64,000 nucleotides of DNA, taken from Uranotaenia lowii (Eukaryota; Arthropoda; Insecta; Diptera; Culicidae). The translations under genes and the position numbers were made by a program. The DNA is taken from contig NC_073693.1 of NCBI RefSeq assembly GCF_029784155.1, positions 226,687,094-226,751,093 on the forward strand, in the 5' to 3' direction. Positions 1 to 9,481 of this stretch are shown here, in pieces (positions within the stretch are counted from its first letter, which is position 1; each line of letters opens with the position of its first letter). The notes under the pieces were generated by a model. It was not told the DNA's origin. It saw only the letters and a list, made by a program, of their open reading frames with translations, and searched no databases.

Positions 1-1989
1 TTTTCACTGGAAACTCATAAAATGACTTGATCCACAAAACTTCGATTATGGTTATTTTTCAAGCATTAATGGTTCAATATGGCCGAGCGTGTATATTATG
101 GCTTTCGTCTTATTGTTTTGTGAATAAAATAATTCGAAATCATAAATGTAGGGGTGGTAACGTATGAAAGGTTGCCCACACTTTTAACTGGATGCTGCCA
201 AGGGCTTTTTTTGTCGTTTTCATCTTTTACAAAATAAAACCGATAGACGCCGATAGAGTACCAAAGAACCTGGCACAGCCCTCCACGGTGATGCGCAACA
301 GAATCCGGCCGCCTCGCTCAGAATCCTCACGGCCGCCGGACGAAAATGATGAGTGGAACCTATGAATAATGTAAAACACTGCGCCAGCAGCGAATGAATG
401 GATGATGTAATCTGTGCCTCTTTCTGCGCTGCGATAGTGAAATAGTTTTCGGATGTGGAGCCGAGCAGAAGGTAGTAGTGAATGAATGAATAAAAAACCA
501 ATCTCCATCATCTGAACGCTTTCACGGAAATTACCTGAGCGTGAACACATGGAGATTTTTTTTTTGATGCTGTATTATTGAAAACAAATCTTCTTTTCTC
601 AATAGCAAGTATGATTGGAAAGATCTACGGTTTCATGGTTGGCCGAAATGGAGAATATTTTATGGGAAAGGGTTTCTATAGGTATCGATTCCTTTTCATG
701 GTAGTTTCGTCTGAGCCAAGCTCTGAGTTTTTGTTTTAAAGGCACCGATCAAGTCAACACTCAGAAAAGGGAAATGGTTACAAGTTTTGCAAGCAGTTAG
801 TCCATTCCTAACCTCAAAGAATATCTGTGCCGCATCTCCTACTAATAGGTTTAGTTATCTTCTTATTATCGATTCAACTTACAGTAGACTTATCAATTGT
901 TCGTTCAATAACCTCAAAACTTGCAAAGTGAAAAGTTATGCTTAGTGTTAGATTATATAATTTATTGACACCTTCAAAATTTATCAACGCTCAGCAGACC
1001 TTGTTCATAATTTGTATATATTTTCATTCATTGGAAAATTTATTCCCATCATAAAATTACAGCTCACAGTAGGTAATACACATATTATCCACGGCCCGTT
1101 GTAAATTATTTCATGCTCCAGTTTTCTGCTTACCGTCAACAAATTACGAAACATGTTAACGAGCTACCTTGTTGTGCGAGCAATTGTGGGATCCGATTAA
1201 CATACAAACAGGATGAAGAGCACCAAAAAAACCATACCGAAAATTGGTCACGGAATTTGTCCACCAACCATTGGCGTACAATTTTCCAGCCTCCGAGCCC
1301 GTTCAACACAGTACATTCATATGTACGTCCTGTTTGTTTATTTCGTTGAACCTCAGACCATCTATCTTTCACTTTCCCAGTAGCTGTGCTTATAAAGTAC
1401 TGCACCAAGGATGGGTGAAGGAAAACAGCAAAACTACATTTTCGAACCAAGCCAACAGGCTCATCAGGACTAGAGAATAGTGGAAAGGTTACCAAGAATT
1501 GTAAAGTGAAAAAGATATGTTTACAAACATTGACTACTAAAAATCGCATTAAACTGTTATCTATTGAACTTCGGATTTCGCTAGCAACTCTAAAAAAGTG
1601 TTAGAATAAAATGATGTTTTTCAAACGAAATAAAGTCTCGATATTCCTTACAATGAATTAAAAAATACCTAGCAGTTAGAGAACTTATTCTTATTGAAAA
1701 GCTGAAAACCCAACTGTCGTATTTGTTCCTACAATATTCGGATATTCACTGAACTTTCTTTTTTTTTCTACATACAACGCGTCTATTCGTCACAAAATCC
1801 GTTAACTGACCAACTCGACTTTCGCTCGAAACGTCATCGCAATACGCTCTGTCTTTCTTGTCCCCTAACATGATATTTTTGCTTTCGTTCTATCACACGT
1901 GATTTTTTTGGAGCACGTTCACGCATGTTTTTAGTATATGCACGTTGATATGAGTTTATTGCACATTGCGTAATATACATGCTCATTGA
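1..1989. other. Unassigned AT-rich DNA with two GC-richer patches
   Basis: No gene or recognisable mobile element was found. Short open frames around 220-550 and 1113-1550 overlap on both strands, lack domain-like composition and probably arise by chance in the GC-richer patches. The left border of the copia element should lie somewhere in the right half. A TG dinucleotide at 1599 is a possible LTR start, but nothing confirms it. Confidence 0.4.
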
Positions 1990-2138
1990 GCAATGAGTAC
2001 TTTCCCGGTTAAGAATTACGAGAAGTGGAAAGGGACAATTAGCTATCGCTAATTAATATTTTTGTATCCGAATTACCTCACAGACGAAACATGAATAAAG
2101 ATAACTCTATTCCACCACTGAAACCTGCGTTTTCAACA
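1990..2138 (+). repeat. 3' part of copia 5' LTR
   Basis: The segment ends in TTTTCAACA at 2138. It shares a polyadenylation-like AATAAAGA, then CTCTATTCCACCACTG and the terminal GCGTTTTCAACA, with the end of the 3' LTR near 7880-7911. The match fades upstream, so the LTR start was not located. Confidence 0.7.
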
Positions 2139-2152
2139 GGTTATGGGCCCAG
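2139..2152 (+). other. copia primer-binding site
   Basis: GGTTATGGGCCCAG begins directly after the CA end of the LTR. This sequence is the usual half-tRNA (initiator Met) primer site of copia-type elements, which places the element in Ty1/copia independently of its proteins. Confidence 0.8.
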
Positions 2153-2183
2153 ATACGTCTGGATTGGAAAGCTATGAGTTAGT

Positions 2184-3142
2184 GAGAGGGGTACTCTCAA
2201 GTGTATACGACTTGCAGTTAGCAAGTTCTGCAGCAGCCAGCGCAGAGGAACAAACCAGCCCAGAGACGAGCCAGAGGATCACCGTAGAGAGCCAGCCAGC
2301 AGCCAAAGGATCGCCAGTGCAGATACCAGCCAGCGAGATGTTCCAGGCCAGCCAGAAGGTTTCGCCAGAGGTCGAGTCCGAGGAGGTCCGTTAACCGAGA
2401 GGGTTACTCTTGATGCCGTCACGAGTCACGTTGCGGTTAGCAAGCGTGAGCTCACGACAGACGGCCGGGAGGAGTCCCAGGATCCGCAACCGAGCTGGTT
2501 CAGCGCGAAACTTCGGAAGGTCCACCCCGGAAAACTTGGGTGGAGCTGATAGTCGAGAGGGTTACTCTCGTGCTGTGGTTGTGCGCTGTGGTCAGCAGTT
2601 ATAAGCTGATCGAATCGCAGAAAACCACCAGCGCAAAGGATCGTCAGCGCAGAGGCCACAAGATGCTTCAGGTCAGCCAGAAGGTGCCACTGAAGTTCGA
2701 GGTCGGGAAGTCGGGATCCGAGAGGGTCACTCTCGACGCCGACACGAACCGCGCTGCGGTTAGCAGCATGACTTCATTTCCGACGGCCGGGAGCAGGACT
2801 CTCGGGATCTGTACTCAGGATTGGTTAGGTCCGAATGCTCCAGATGGAGTATTAGCCAAGATTGGAAGTTGGAAGAAGCTGCTTGTCGAGAGGGTTACTC
2901 TCGTGCTGTGGAGCTACGCTGCGATCAGTATGCGTAAGCTCATCCAAGCTTACAGAACGATTTTCCTGTGGCTTTGGAGGAGATGTTTTGGGCGACGGTT
3001 AGTTGCCAGCAACTTTAGCAACGCATCAGAGCCAGATCGGACTCATGCTGCTGAACGTTGCTCTCCGCGTTTTTGGAGCGCTCGAAGAGTTGACGCAGCG
3101 AAACGTAAAGCCAAGAAGCTGCAAGTCGAGAGGATTATTCTC
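2184..3142 (+). repeat. Six-copy degenerate repeat, each with a GAGAG..CTCTC hairpin
   Basis: A 15-base inverted repeat of the form GAGAGgnntACTCTC recurs at 2184, 2397, 2555, 2720, 2888 and 3128. Most copies are followed by GC-rich sequence resembling gctgcggttagcatgcg. Spacings are 213, 158, 165, 168 and 240 bases. Copies at 2397 and 2720, and at 2555 and 2888, resemble each other most, which suggests a ~325-base dimer was duplicated. The array fills the copia leader where gag should begin. The local open frames are by-products of the repeat. Confidence 0.7.
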
Positions 3143-3377
3143 GTGCTGGGTAGCTGCGCTGCGGTTAGCATGCGCAAGCTGTTATTCGACGGTTGGAAGC
3201 TGTTCCGGGTGCGTCGAAGGAGATGGTTTGGAGCGATTTCAACCACTCCTTGATTTCAGAGATATTATAGACGGGTGCTGCCGGACGAAGTCTTGCTTAT
3301 TCTCGGAGGCATCGAGAATTAGCACTAATAGCTACAAGAGGATGCTTCTCTGGGGTTACTAGAAAGCAACATGCAAG

Positions 3378-3604
3378 TGTAGAGTCTGCTATTAATAAGT
3401 ATAAACAACGATTTATTGCAGTGTATAAAGTTTGTGATTATTTATGAGGAACCCCCTCGGTTGTCAAATGTGTTCCTCTAAAAGTGCATGCGTTTGGCAA
3501 GACAGGCTTCGAAGCCGAGAGCCGGGTGATAGTCGCTCTCTTTCACGGCAACCACGAAACAGATCGGACGCAAATTGACGACAAGGTGTTTTCGGGATCC
3601 TACA
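3378..3604 (+). repeat. 5' LTR of the nested element
   Basis: Begins TGTAGAGTCTGC and ends GGGATCCTACA. It is nearly identical to 6046-6272. Confidence 0.92.
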
Positions 3605-3625
3605 ATTTGGCGCAGTCGGTAGGAT
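3605..3625 (+). other. Primer-binding site of the nested LTR element
   Basis: TTTGGCGCAGTCGGTAGGA follows the LTR within one base and contains the TGG that pairs with a tRNA CCA end. This type of PBS occurs in Ty3/gypsy (mdg3/micropia-like) lineages; the exact tRNA was not checked. Confidence 0.7.
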
Positions 3626-3824
3626 ACAAAATGGTGAGTTGAAAAACCTATATTGAACTAGATGTTTTAAAATTGAATCGTGAGCAGAAAGTTCCTTGTA
3701 AAATAAAATGAAGCTCGAGTGGAACTTCTGCAAATTCTCAATTTTTTTTTTCAATTCGACTGATCACGGAATTAAAATGGAGGAAACTCGATGAAATCTT
3801 AAAATCTGTTGAAAAAGGAAGCGC

Positions 3825-4140
3825 GACCGGTTATATCCGAAGCGCTGTTAAAAAAAAAGCGAGACTGGTTGGAACCCAAAGCGCTGTAGTCAAAAAGAAG
3901 AAGAGGAAAAAGGCTAGTCTGGAATAATCCAAAGCGCTGCAATTGAGAAGGAGATTGAAGAATACGAAGCGAGACTGGTTTAATCCAAAGCGCTGTACAA
4001 AAAAAAAAGGAAGAAGAAGTAAGCGAGTCTGGAATAATCCAAAGCGCTGTATTAAAAAAAGATGAATAAGAAGCGAGGCTGGTTCGATCCAAAGCGCTGT
4101 ACACAAAAAATAAGCGAGTCTGGAATAATCCACAGCGCTG
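3825..4140 (+). repeat. Tandem repeat with aagcgctg core, seven copies
   Basis: Units of ~40-57 bases carry gcgag(a/t)ctgg, a variable stretch, taatccaaagcgctg, then an A/G-rich tail. Core copies lie near 3840, 3879, 3931, 3987, 4041, 4091 and 4132. The reverse strand reads as a low-complexity repeat peptide, which I treat as an artefact of the repeat. Confidence 0.75.
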
Positions 4141-4384
4141 CAAATAGAAAGAAAACTGAACACGAAGCAAGACAATTGGAATGATTCAAATCAAATAGAA
4201 GAAGCGAAACTGGAGCGGTTCAACGAAAAAGAATTATTATTATAATTTATTTGACACTGTTAAACCACCCGGGACCAAAAAGAATGAGAAGTAAAAAATA
4301 ATTGCTTGCTTGAAGAACGAAATTTATGTTTTGAGGATGTTATAAATATTAGACGATGTTTTAAACTCTTATTTTAAGCGGACG

Positions 4385-4720
4385 GCCAGCAGCCAGCAAC
4401 GATTGCCGAGAAGAGGAAAGTGCCATATAGACACGAGAGAACCGCTCTGAGAAAGCGAGACGGTTGCTCTCGCTGAAACTGAGATTTATGCGCCTAGAAG
4501 GTTCCATGTGGCGCAAGCACGTGATTGTGTAGTTGTCCGCTAGCCTAATTAAGGGCGCATTCTTCAATGCGCCTTTCGTCAGTTCCACTCCACGCGTGGT
4601 GAATTTGAGTTTAGTGTAAATAGTGCACAGTAATAAGAAATAAGTAGAGAAATGAATCAGCAATCAGTTGTTCTTATTTGGTGTACCCTGAATTTGGTCT
4701 TTCCGGGGTTCAGATGAGTT
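4385..4720 (+). repeat. BEL/Pao-type LTR fragment with PBS-like end
   Basis: The stretch from cgagagaacc through cggttgctctcgctgaaa, cgcaagcacgtg(a/g)ttgtgt and gggcgcattctt aligns with the reverse complement of the BEL LTR at 63587-63812. It continues to a PBS-like tttggtctttccgg near 4693. It lies inside the nested LTR element and is on the plus strand. Whether it is an insertion or was captured by template switching cannot be told. Confidence 0.65.
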
Positions 4721-6029
4721 GGGTAACTGGTCGGTGGCACAATCCCGGTTCTTTTCAAACCCTACGGAAGAATTAGGATTCTTTGTCGCAGCCACCACCA
4801 CTACCAACTTACCAGTCCGCCGTGTTTACAAAAGAGAAGTTTCTTATCTGGTATGTGCAGTGCAATCTTTAATTGCAGTGCGCTGTGCCAGCGCTTCGCT
4901 TGCCAGGTTCGGTCAACTCCCAGTCCACTGAGATCCAAACCGTATGAGTCACATGTTAATAAACAGCAAGAAAGAGATTCCAAATGTTAATAGGCTTGTT
5001 GAGAAAACTTGACAAAGCCACATCACTCAAATTTCAGACTTATTGAAAATCATTATTATGGTTCGGAGCCTAACGTGAGTGTTGGCAAATGGAGCGCATC
5101 GCAACCGTTGAGATCAGCATACCAGAAAGTTTAAACCAATGCAATCCGCGATGCCAGGTAAATGTCTGACGTTTTGTAGTTAGGACAAATGTATGTTCGT
5201 TTTTCAAAAACTTTCCAAAAGCTCCCTAACTAATCTAAACTTTCTATGGAAGACATGGTGTCGCTAGTGTTTGCTTAATAACTCCCATAGTTAAGTTAGG
5301 CGGTTTGCAAACGATAGAATGATGTAAACTTTACCACTAGAATTAGTATTGAATTAAATAATTTGCACTTCGTTTTCTTGAAGGCATAGCTGGGATGAAA
5401 TGCTATAGTTTTGAAGATAACCTTCAAATACGGTTTCGTAAAACCTCAAATAAAATAAATCAACTTCTTATTAAAAAGGGTATCTTTGTTAGATCGAAGG
5501 TGAAGTTCTTAATAACGGAAGTTGATTCTTTGATGACATAAAAGACAATGGAAACTGGCGAGTGGAAAAATGTTGTTTATTGGTAATATGAAAAGAATAT
5601 AAAAACTGAACGCACAAAGGTTAAGATTTCTGAAAAATAAGTCGGATACGGATCTTTGAAACGAGTAAGTAATAATCTAAGTCTTAGCTGGAAAACACGA
5701 AGTCGTCGAAGGCAATGAAGGAATGAAGATAAAACTAATGTTTCCTCGCCCGTTGCCCTTTTATGGAACCACCCCCGCCCCGTTAGGATGGCATAAGCTA
5801 TTTGTCCATAAGCCCAGAAGCTTTAAGTCGAAAGAAAATACTAGGAAGTGACTGCATAACCAATTGATAATAATGAACCTTTACTGAATTGCCGACCAAG
5901 ATCAGATCTACATATGTTTGTAACATTACGATATTTGGATTAGACTGAACTAAATTTTGTATACATTTCTACCAAAAAAGAAAAATAGATTCATACCTCC
6001 AGTTGCGTTTTTTTTCAGATTATTTTTTC
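4721..6029. other. Non-coding interior of the nested LTR element
   Basis: AT-rich sequence with no convincing frame. The small frame at 4719-4931 has no domain character. Nothing further is recognisable before the purine tract at 6030. Confidence 0.5.
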
Positions 6030-6045
6030 TGAAGGAGGAAAGGGA
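6030..6045 (+). other. Polypurine tract of the nested LTR element
   Basis: GAAGGAGGAAAGGGA directly precedes the TG start of the 3' LTR, the expected plus-strand priming site. Confidence 0.8.
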
Positions 6046-6272
6046 TGTAGAGTCTGCTATTAATAAGTATAAACAACGATTTATTGCAGTGGTTAAAGTT
6101 TGTGATTATTTATGAGGAACCCCCTCGGTTGTCAAATGTGTTCCTCTAAAAGTGCATGCGTTTGGCAAGACAAGCTTCGAAGCCGAGAGCCGGGTGATAG
6201 TCGCTCTCTTTCACGGCAACCACGAAACAGATCGGACGCAAATTGACGACAAGGTGTTTTCGGGATCCTACA
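6046..6272 (+). repeat. 3' LTR of the nested element
   Basis: 227 bases, TGTAGAG...CCTACA, paired with 3378-3604 and followed by the second gcaag TSD copy. Confidence 0.92.
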
Positions 6273-6277
6273 GCAAG

Positions 6278-6635
6278 AAACTCTCTTCGTTCGCGTGCTG
6301 AGGTTATCAGCCACCGGGATCAACAAATCATCCATTCCGGTGCCAGTCAGCATAAGGCGCGAGACGAGAGCGACTACGAGAGTAGCGATGACGATGATGA
6401 TCAAGATTCCGTCAACCCCGAGCCGGCCCAGAGACGCAGTCGTCGAGCAGGAGAAGCTTATCAACGCTACGTGACTAACGTAGCCGCTGATGATGAGGAA
6501 GAGCAACTTCGAAACTTCAGCAAGCTCAAGGGTCAAAGGCACTGCTTTTTCCGGAAGACCACCGCAGCCATGAAAGGGACGAGATTCGGGCTGAACGAAG
6601 TGAGGTTATCACTGAGCAGCCGTTCAACGGTTTGA
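6278..6635 (+). pseudogene. copia polyprotein remnant, probable integrase C-terminal tail
   Basis: Once the nested LTR element is discounted, this stretch continues the copia interior. It encodes an acidic run (DYESSDDDDDQDSVNPEP) followed by basic RRSRRAGEAYQRYV. Acidic-then-basic character is common downstream of the integrase core in copia polyproteins, so I infer an integrase tail or linker. No catalytic residues of integrase are present. The frame ends at 6635, just after a partial duplicate (6599-6648) of the sequence at 6888-6936. Assignment rests mostly on position. Confidence 0.45.
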
Positions 6636-6659
6636 TCGGTTGTTTGCAGTTTTCGAGTT

Positions 6660-6790
6660 CGAGTACTAAGCAACTATCAAACAGCCCTGGATGAGAGCGA
6701 GATTTGGGAAGTGGTTAGCTTAACCCATGTTACAGGAAACCCATTCTGTTTCTCGTACAAATGGGTCTTCTGTAAAACAGCTATCGAAAC
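6660..6790 (+). pseudogene. copia reverse transcriptase N-terminal remnant
   Basis: A short frame reads ALDESEIWEVV, a spacer, then SYKWVFCKT. This matches the pattern W-x-V-V ... K-W-V-F-x-x-K that opens the copia RT domain. The RT catalytic core (the LLYVDD-type block) does not follow; instead the sequence jumps to the RNase H region. Repeated phrases (cagccctgga at ~6682 and ~6792; ggttatcac..gcagt at 6600 and 6888) show local duplication and rearrangement. It is a broken scrap with no possible activity. Confidence 0.55.
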
Positions 6791-6811
6791 AGCCCTGGAG
6801 AAGTACGCGGC

Positions 6812-7501
6812 ATGGGAGGCGGTTGGCTTATCCTAGGTCACAGGTTTCGTGACATGAACGTTCACTGGACGAAGATGAACGATTGTGAGGTTATCACCGA
6901 ACAACCTTTCAAAGAATTTATTGGTTGTTTGCAGTATCTGGCGATATCATCCAGACCAGATATTTGTGCAGCGGTTAGCGCACTAAATAAATACCAGGCC
7001 AGCCCAGCGGATAGCCACTGGCGAGGCCTGCAGCGTATTCTGCGATACCATCGACGTATGACCATTATGGCGTTGGTATTCCGCAGATCTGTATCAAGTC
7101 ACGCTTACATGATTTTCGGGAATCTTATTTCGAAACGTCAACAGACGGTCAGTCTGTCGTCGACCAAAGCTGAGATAGGAGCCATTTGCTATGCAGTGAA
7201 GGAGGGTTTGTGGTTAACAAACTTCCTTTGTGAATTGGGTGTGGTTAGCACTACTTTCACGTTAATGGAGGACAACATCCCTTGCATCCAGTATCTGGAA
7301 GAGGCGCGAACCCATCAGAGGATGAAGCATCTGGACGTTAAGTATGCTTTCAGCAGAGACATCATAACAAGCGGTCTGCTATCTTTGCGACACATCTCTA
7401 CTGAGGATCAGCCAGTTGATGCGTTCACGAAGGCGTTACCAAGAGCGAGGCACGTGAAGCTTTTCAGCATTCTCAATTTACGAATTGAGGGGAGGTGTTG
7501 A
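6812..7501 (+). pseudogene. copia RT end and RNase H domain, partial
   Basis: The frame carries the signatures that follow the copia RT: FIGCLQYLAISSRPDI, HWRGLQRILRY, SKRQQTVSLSSTKAE, EGLWLTNFLCELG, TLMEDNIPCIQYL, MKHLDVKYAFSRDII and EDQPVDAFTKALPR. These define the RNase H domain and the C-terminus. The block that normally holds the first catalytic aspartate, between the LRY and SKRQQ motifs, is shortened, so activity is unlikely. The frame ends about five bases into the 3' LTR, the usual place for copia. The ATG at 6812 is probably only the first one after a rearrangement, not the true start. Confidence 0.85.
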
Positions 7502-7911
7502 AACTTACGGTTTCCTTCGGAACAGCAGCAAGCAGAAAACTTTTGCTGCCACGGGCAGAACCAAAACATTGTTTGTTTTGGTTCCGCATGCTTTGAGTCA
7601 ATTCGTAATTGAAAGAATAGCGGTGATGATTGATGCTGACAGCTGATGATGGTAAACACGGTACAAATGTTTACATAATCACACTGTGAAGCCAAACAAC
7701 TCAATTTAGGTTCGTGGTAACTCACCAGTGTTGCCAGATATTCTGAGTGGTTAGCTCAGAATATCACACGAAAATGAGAAAACTAATAAGTGAGGATATC
7801 ACTTCAGTGAATAATGTAAATGGCTATCGCTTATGTTATAAGTAGTTATTTAAGGACTTGACGAACAAAACGAATAAAGATTAACTCTATTCCACCACTG
7901 CGTTTTCAACA
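7496..7911 (+). repeat. copia 3' LTR
   Basis: Starts TGTTGAAA right after the purine-rich ATTGAGGGGAGG and ends TTTTCAACA, giving an 8-9 base terminal inverted repeat. The end includes AATAAAGATTAACTCTATTCC, shared with the 5' LTR end at 2138. Confidence 0.85.
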
Positions 7912-8047
7912 CTTTTCAATTCACAAAGTAATCCACCCATTTCATTTCCACAAAAATGCAGCGAAGAAACAAAATGATGTTGATTTTTAAGTACAACATA
8001 ATCAATTTTCCCATACAAACCTTGAAATTTATATCCACTCACGGGCT

Positions 8048-8112
8048 TGAGATAAAGCTCAGTTGGCAAGCCAGTTGCTTCCTGAGCAGATGTCCGTGAG
8101 TTCGAGCCCGAG
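8048..8112 (+). ncRNA. tRNA-like sequence in the left arm
   Basis: AAAGCTCAGTTGG (A-box like, ~8054) and GAGTTCGAGCCC (B-box like, ~8098) have tRNA spacing. The same pair is present inverted in the right arm (~9391-9447) and alone at 16911-16980. No tRNA acceptor stem is evident, so this is a repeat derived from a tRNA, not a functional tRNA gene. Confidence 0.5.
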
Positions 8113-8361
8113 AGTAAACATCGATTATAGTTGTACCGGATAAGTTTTTCAATGACTGGCCGCCAACTGCATCGTTGATATAAGTCCCGAATGACATAAA
8201 GATGTTAAAACGAATATAATCGAAACAAAAAAAAGTTCACTCATGTAAACGTTACTTAAATATTCTGCGAAAAATCATGAATGAGTTTTAAACAAAAACA
8301 AAGCTTTGTAGATCCCAGAGTTGGAGAAATTCATATATGACACCAAATCGACTCAGTCTAC

Positions 8362-8575
8362 TGTACACGACACGGTTGTTCTCTACGGGTATGAGACATA
8401 GATATTGCTTGAGGAGGACCTGCGTACACTCGGAATATTCGAGCGAAGATTGTTAAGAACCATCTCTGGAGAACGGAGTGTAGAGGCGACTCTATGACGA
8501 ACTTAGTATCCAGAAGGCGGTGGAGGCTGACCGGATATGTTGGGCAGGACATGTTGCGAGAATGTCGGACGACGG
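8362..8575 (+). pseudogene. RTE LINE 3' coding fragment
   Basis: The stretch from acggttgttctctacggg through gcgggac/gcaggac and gagaatg matches the C-terminal coding region of the RTE at 12283-12515, with stops and indels. It is a short dead fragment ending abruptly where the gccgaatgg minisatellite starts. It marks an older member of the same family than the RTE at 9491-12738. Confidence 0.75.
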
Positions 8576-8579
8576 GGCT

Positions 8580-9000
8580 CGGACATTCGGCCGAAGGCCG
8601 CTTAGCCGAATGGGTTAAAAGGCCGAAGGATGTTCGGCCGAATAGGACAATAGGCCGAATGGGACATTTGACCGATCATTATTATTAGGCCGAATGGTCA
8701 TCAGGCCAAGGGGTCGTTAGGTCGAATGGTCATCTGACCTAATGGCCATTAGGCCGAACGGACGATGGTCCGAATGGTCATTAGGCCGAATGAATGCTAG
8801 CCCGAATGGATGCTATGGCAGAATTATTTTCAGGTCTAATGGTAATATAGCCTAATGGATGCTAGTCCGAATAGTCATTAAGCCGAATGATCGCTAATCT
8901 GAATGTATGCTAGCTCGATAAAACATACTATCGCTTGTTTGCATGTTGGAGCGAATGGTCGTGAGGCCGAATGGTCGTTGGGCCGAATGGTTCGGATGTA
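8580..9000 (+). repeat. Degenerate ~15-bp minisatellite (GCCGAATGGtcatta)
   Basis: More than twenty variants of gccgaatgg, usually with tcattag, tcgttag or atgctag between them, lie head to tail. Divergence is high. No coding function is inferred. Confidence 0.85.
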
Positions 9001-9390
9001 TGGTTCATGATGATGACCATTTTTCGTTACATGATCATCCTAAATTGAATTCCAAAAATTTCCAATGAATAACCTTTTCCAAAATTTTCAATTTCATTAA
9101 AATCATAAATGTGTGTTAATTAAAAAAAACCAGTGAACTGTTAATTCATAAATTCACATTGGGTATCGATTGGTCTTACAACATGGGGTCTACAAAGCTT
9201 TGTTTTTGTTTAAAACTCATCCATGATTTTTCGCAGAATATTTAAGTAACGTTTACATGAGTGATCTTTTTATTGTTTCGATTACAGTCGTTTTAACATC
9301 TTTATGTCATTCGCGACTCATATCAACGATGCAGTTGGCGGACAGTCATTGAAAAACTTATCCGATACAACTGTGATCGATGTTTACTCT

Positions 9391-9450
9391 CGGGCTCGAA
9401 CTCACGGACATCTGCTCAGGAAGCAACTGGCTTGCCAACTGAGCTTTATC
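9391..9450 (-). ncRNA. tRNA-like sequence in the right arm
   Basis: On the minus strand the B-box-like GAGTTCGAGCCC and the A-box-like AAAGCTCAGTTGG repeat the left-arm arrangement in inverted orientation. Confidence 0.5.
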
Positions 9451-9481
9451 TCAAGCCCGTGAGTGGATTTGAATATAAGGT

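Larger units (their letters stand above)
3373..6277 (+). mobile_element. Non-autonomous LTR element (Ty3/gypsy-like) with 5-bp TSD
   Basis: The element proper is 3378-6272. It has two 227-bp LTRs (TGTAG...CTACA) that differ at about three positions, flanked by the direct repeat gcaag (3373-3377 and 6273-6277). A tRNA-type primer site follows the 5' LTR and a purine tract precedes the 3' LTR. The ~2.4-kb interior carries no gag or pol frame; instead it holds a short tandem repeat and a fragment of a BEL-type LTR. High LTR identity indicates a fairly recent insertion into the older copia element. Mobilisation must have used proteins from another element. Confidence 0.9.
1990..7911 (+). mobile_element. 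Decayed Ty1/copia-like LTR retrotransposon, interrupted
   Basis: The order of parts on the plus strand is copia-like: an LTR 3' end (to 2138), a primer-binding site, a leader, scraps of integrase tail, RT start and RNase H, a polypurine tract and a 3' LTR (7496-7911). The gag, protease, integrase core and RT catalytic core are missing, so this copy is dead. A second LTR element (3378-6272) sits inside it. The two copia LTRs share their last ~60 bases but diverge upstream, so the 5' LTR is degraded or belongs to a related subfamily. The left limit given here is only where similarity becomes visible. Confidence 0.75.

Noticed and set aside
1599..2138. Full copia 5' LTR starting at the TG of 1599
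   Set aside because: The end matches the 3' LTR but the proposed start does not, and no TSD matching the 3' flank was found.
3799..4175. Two overlapping minus-strand frames of 114-123 codons
   Set aside because: Both arise from the aagcgctg tandem repeat in overlapping frames, which cannot both be real.
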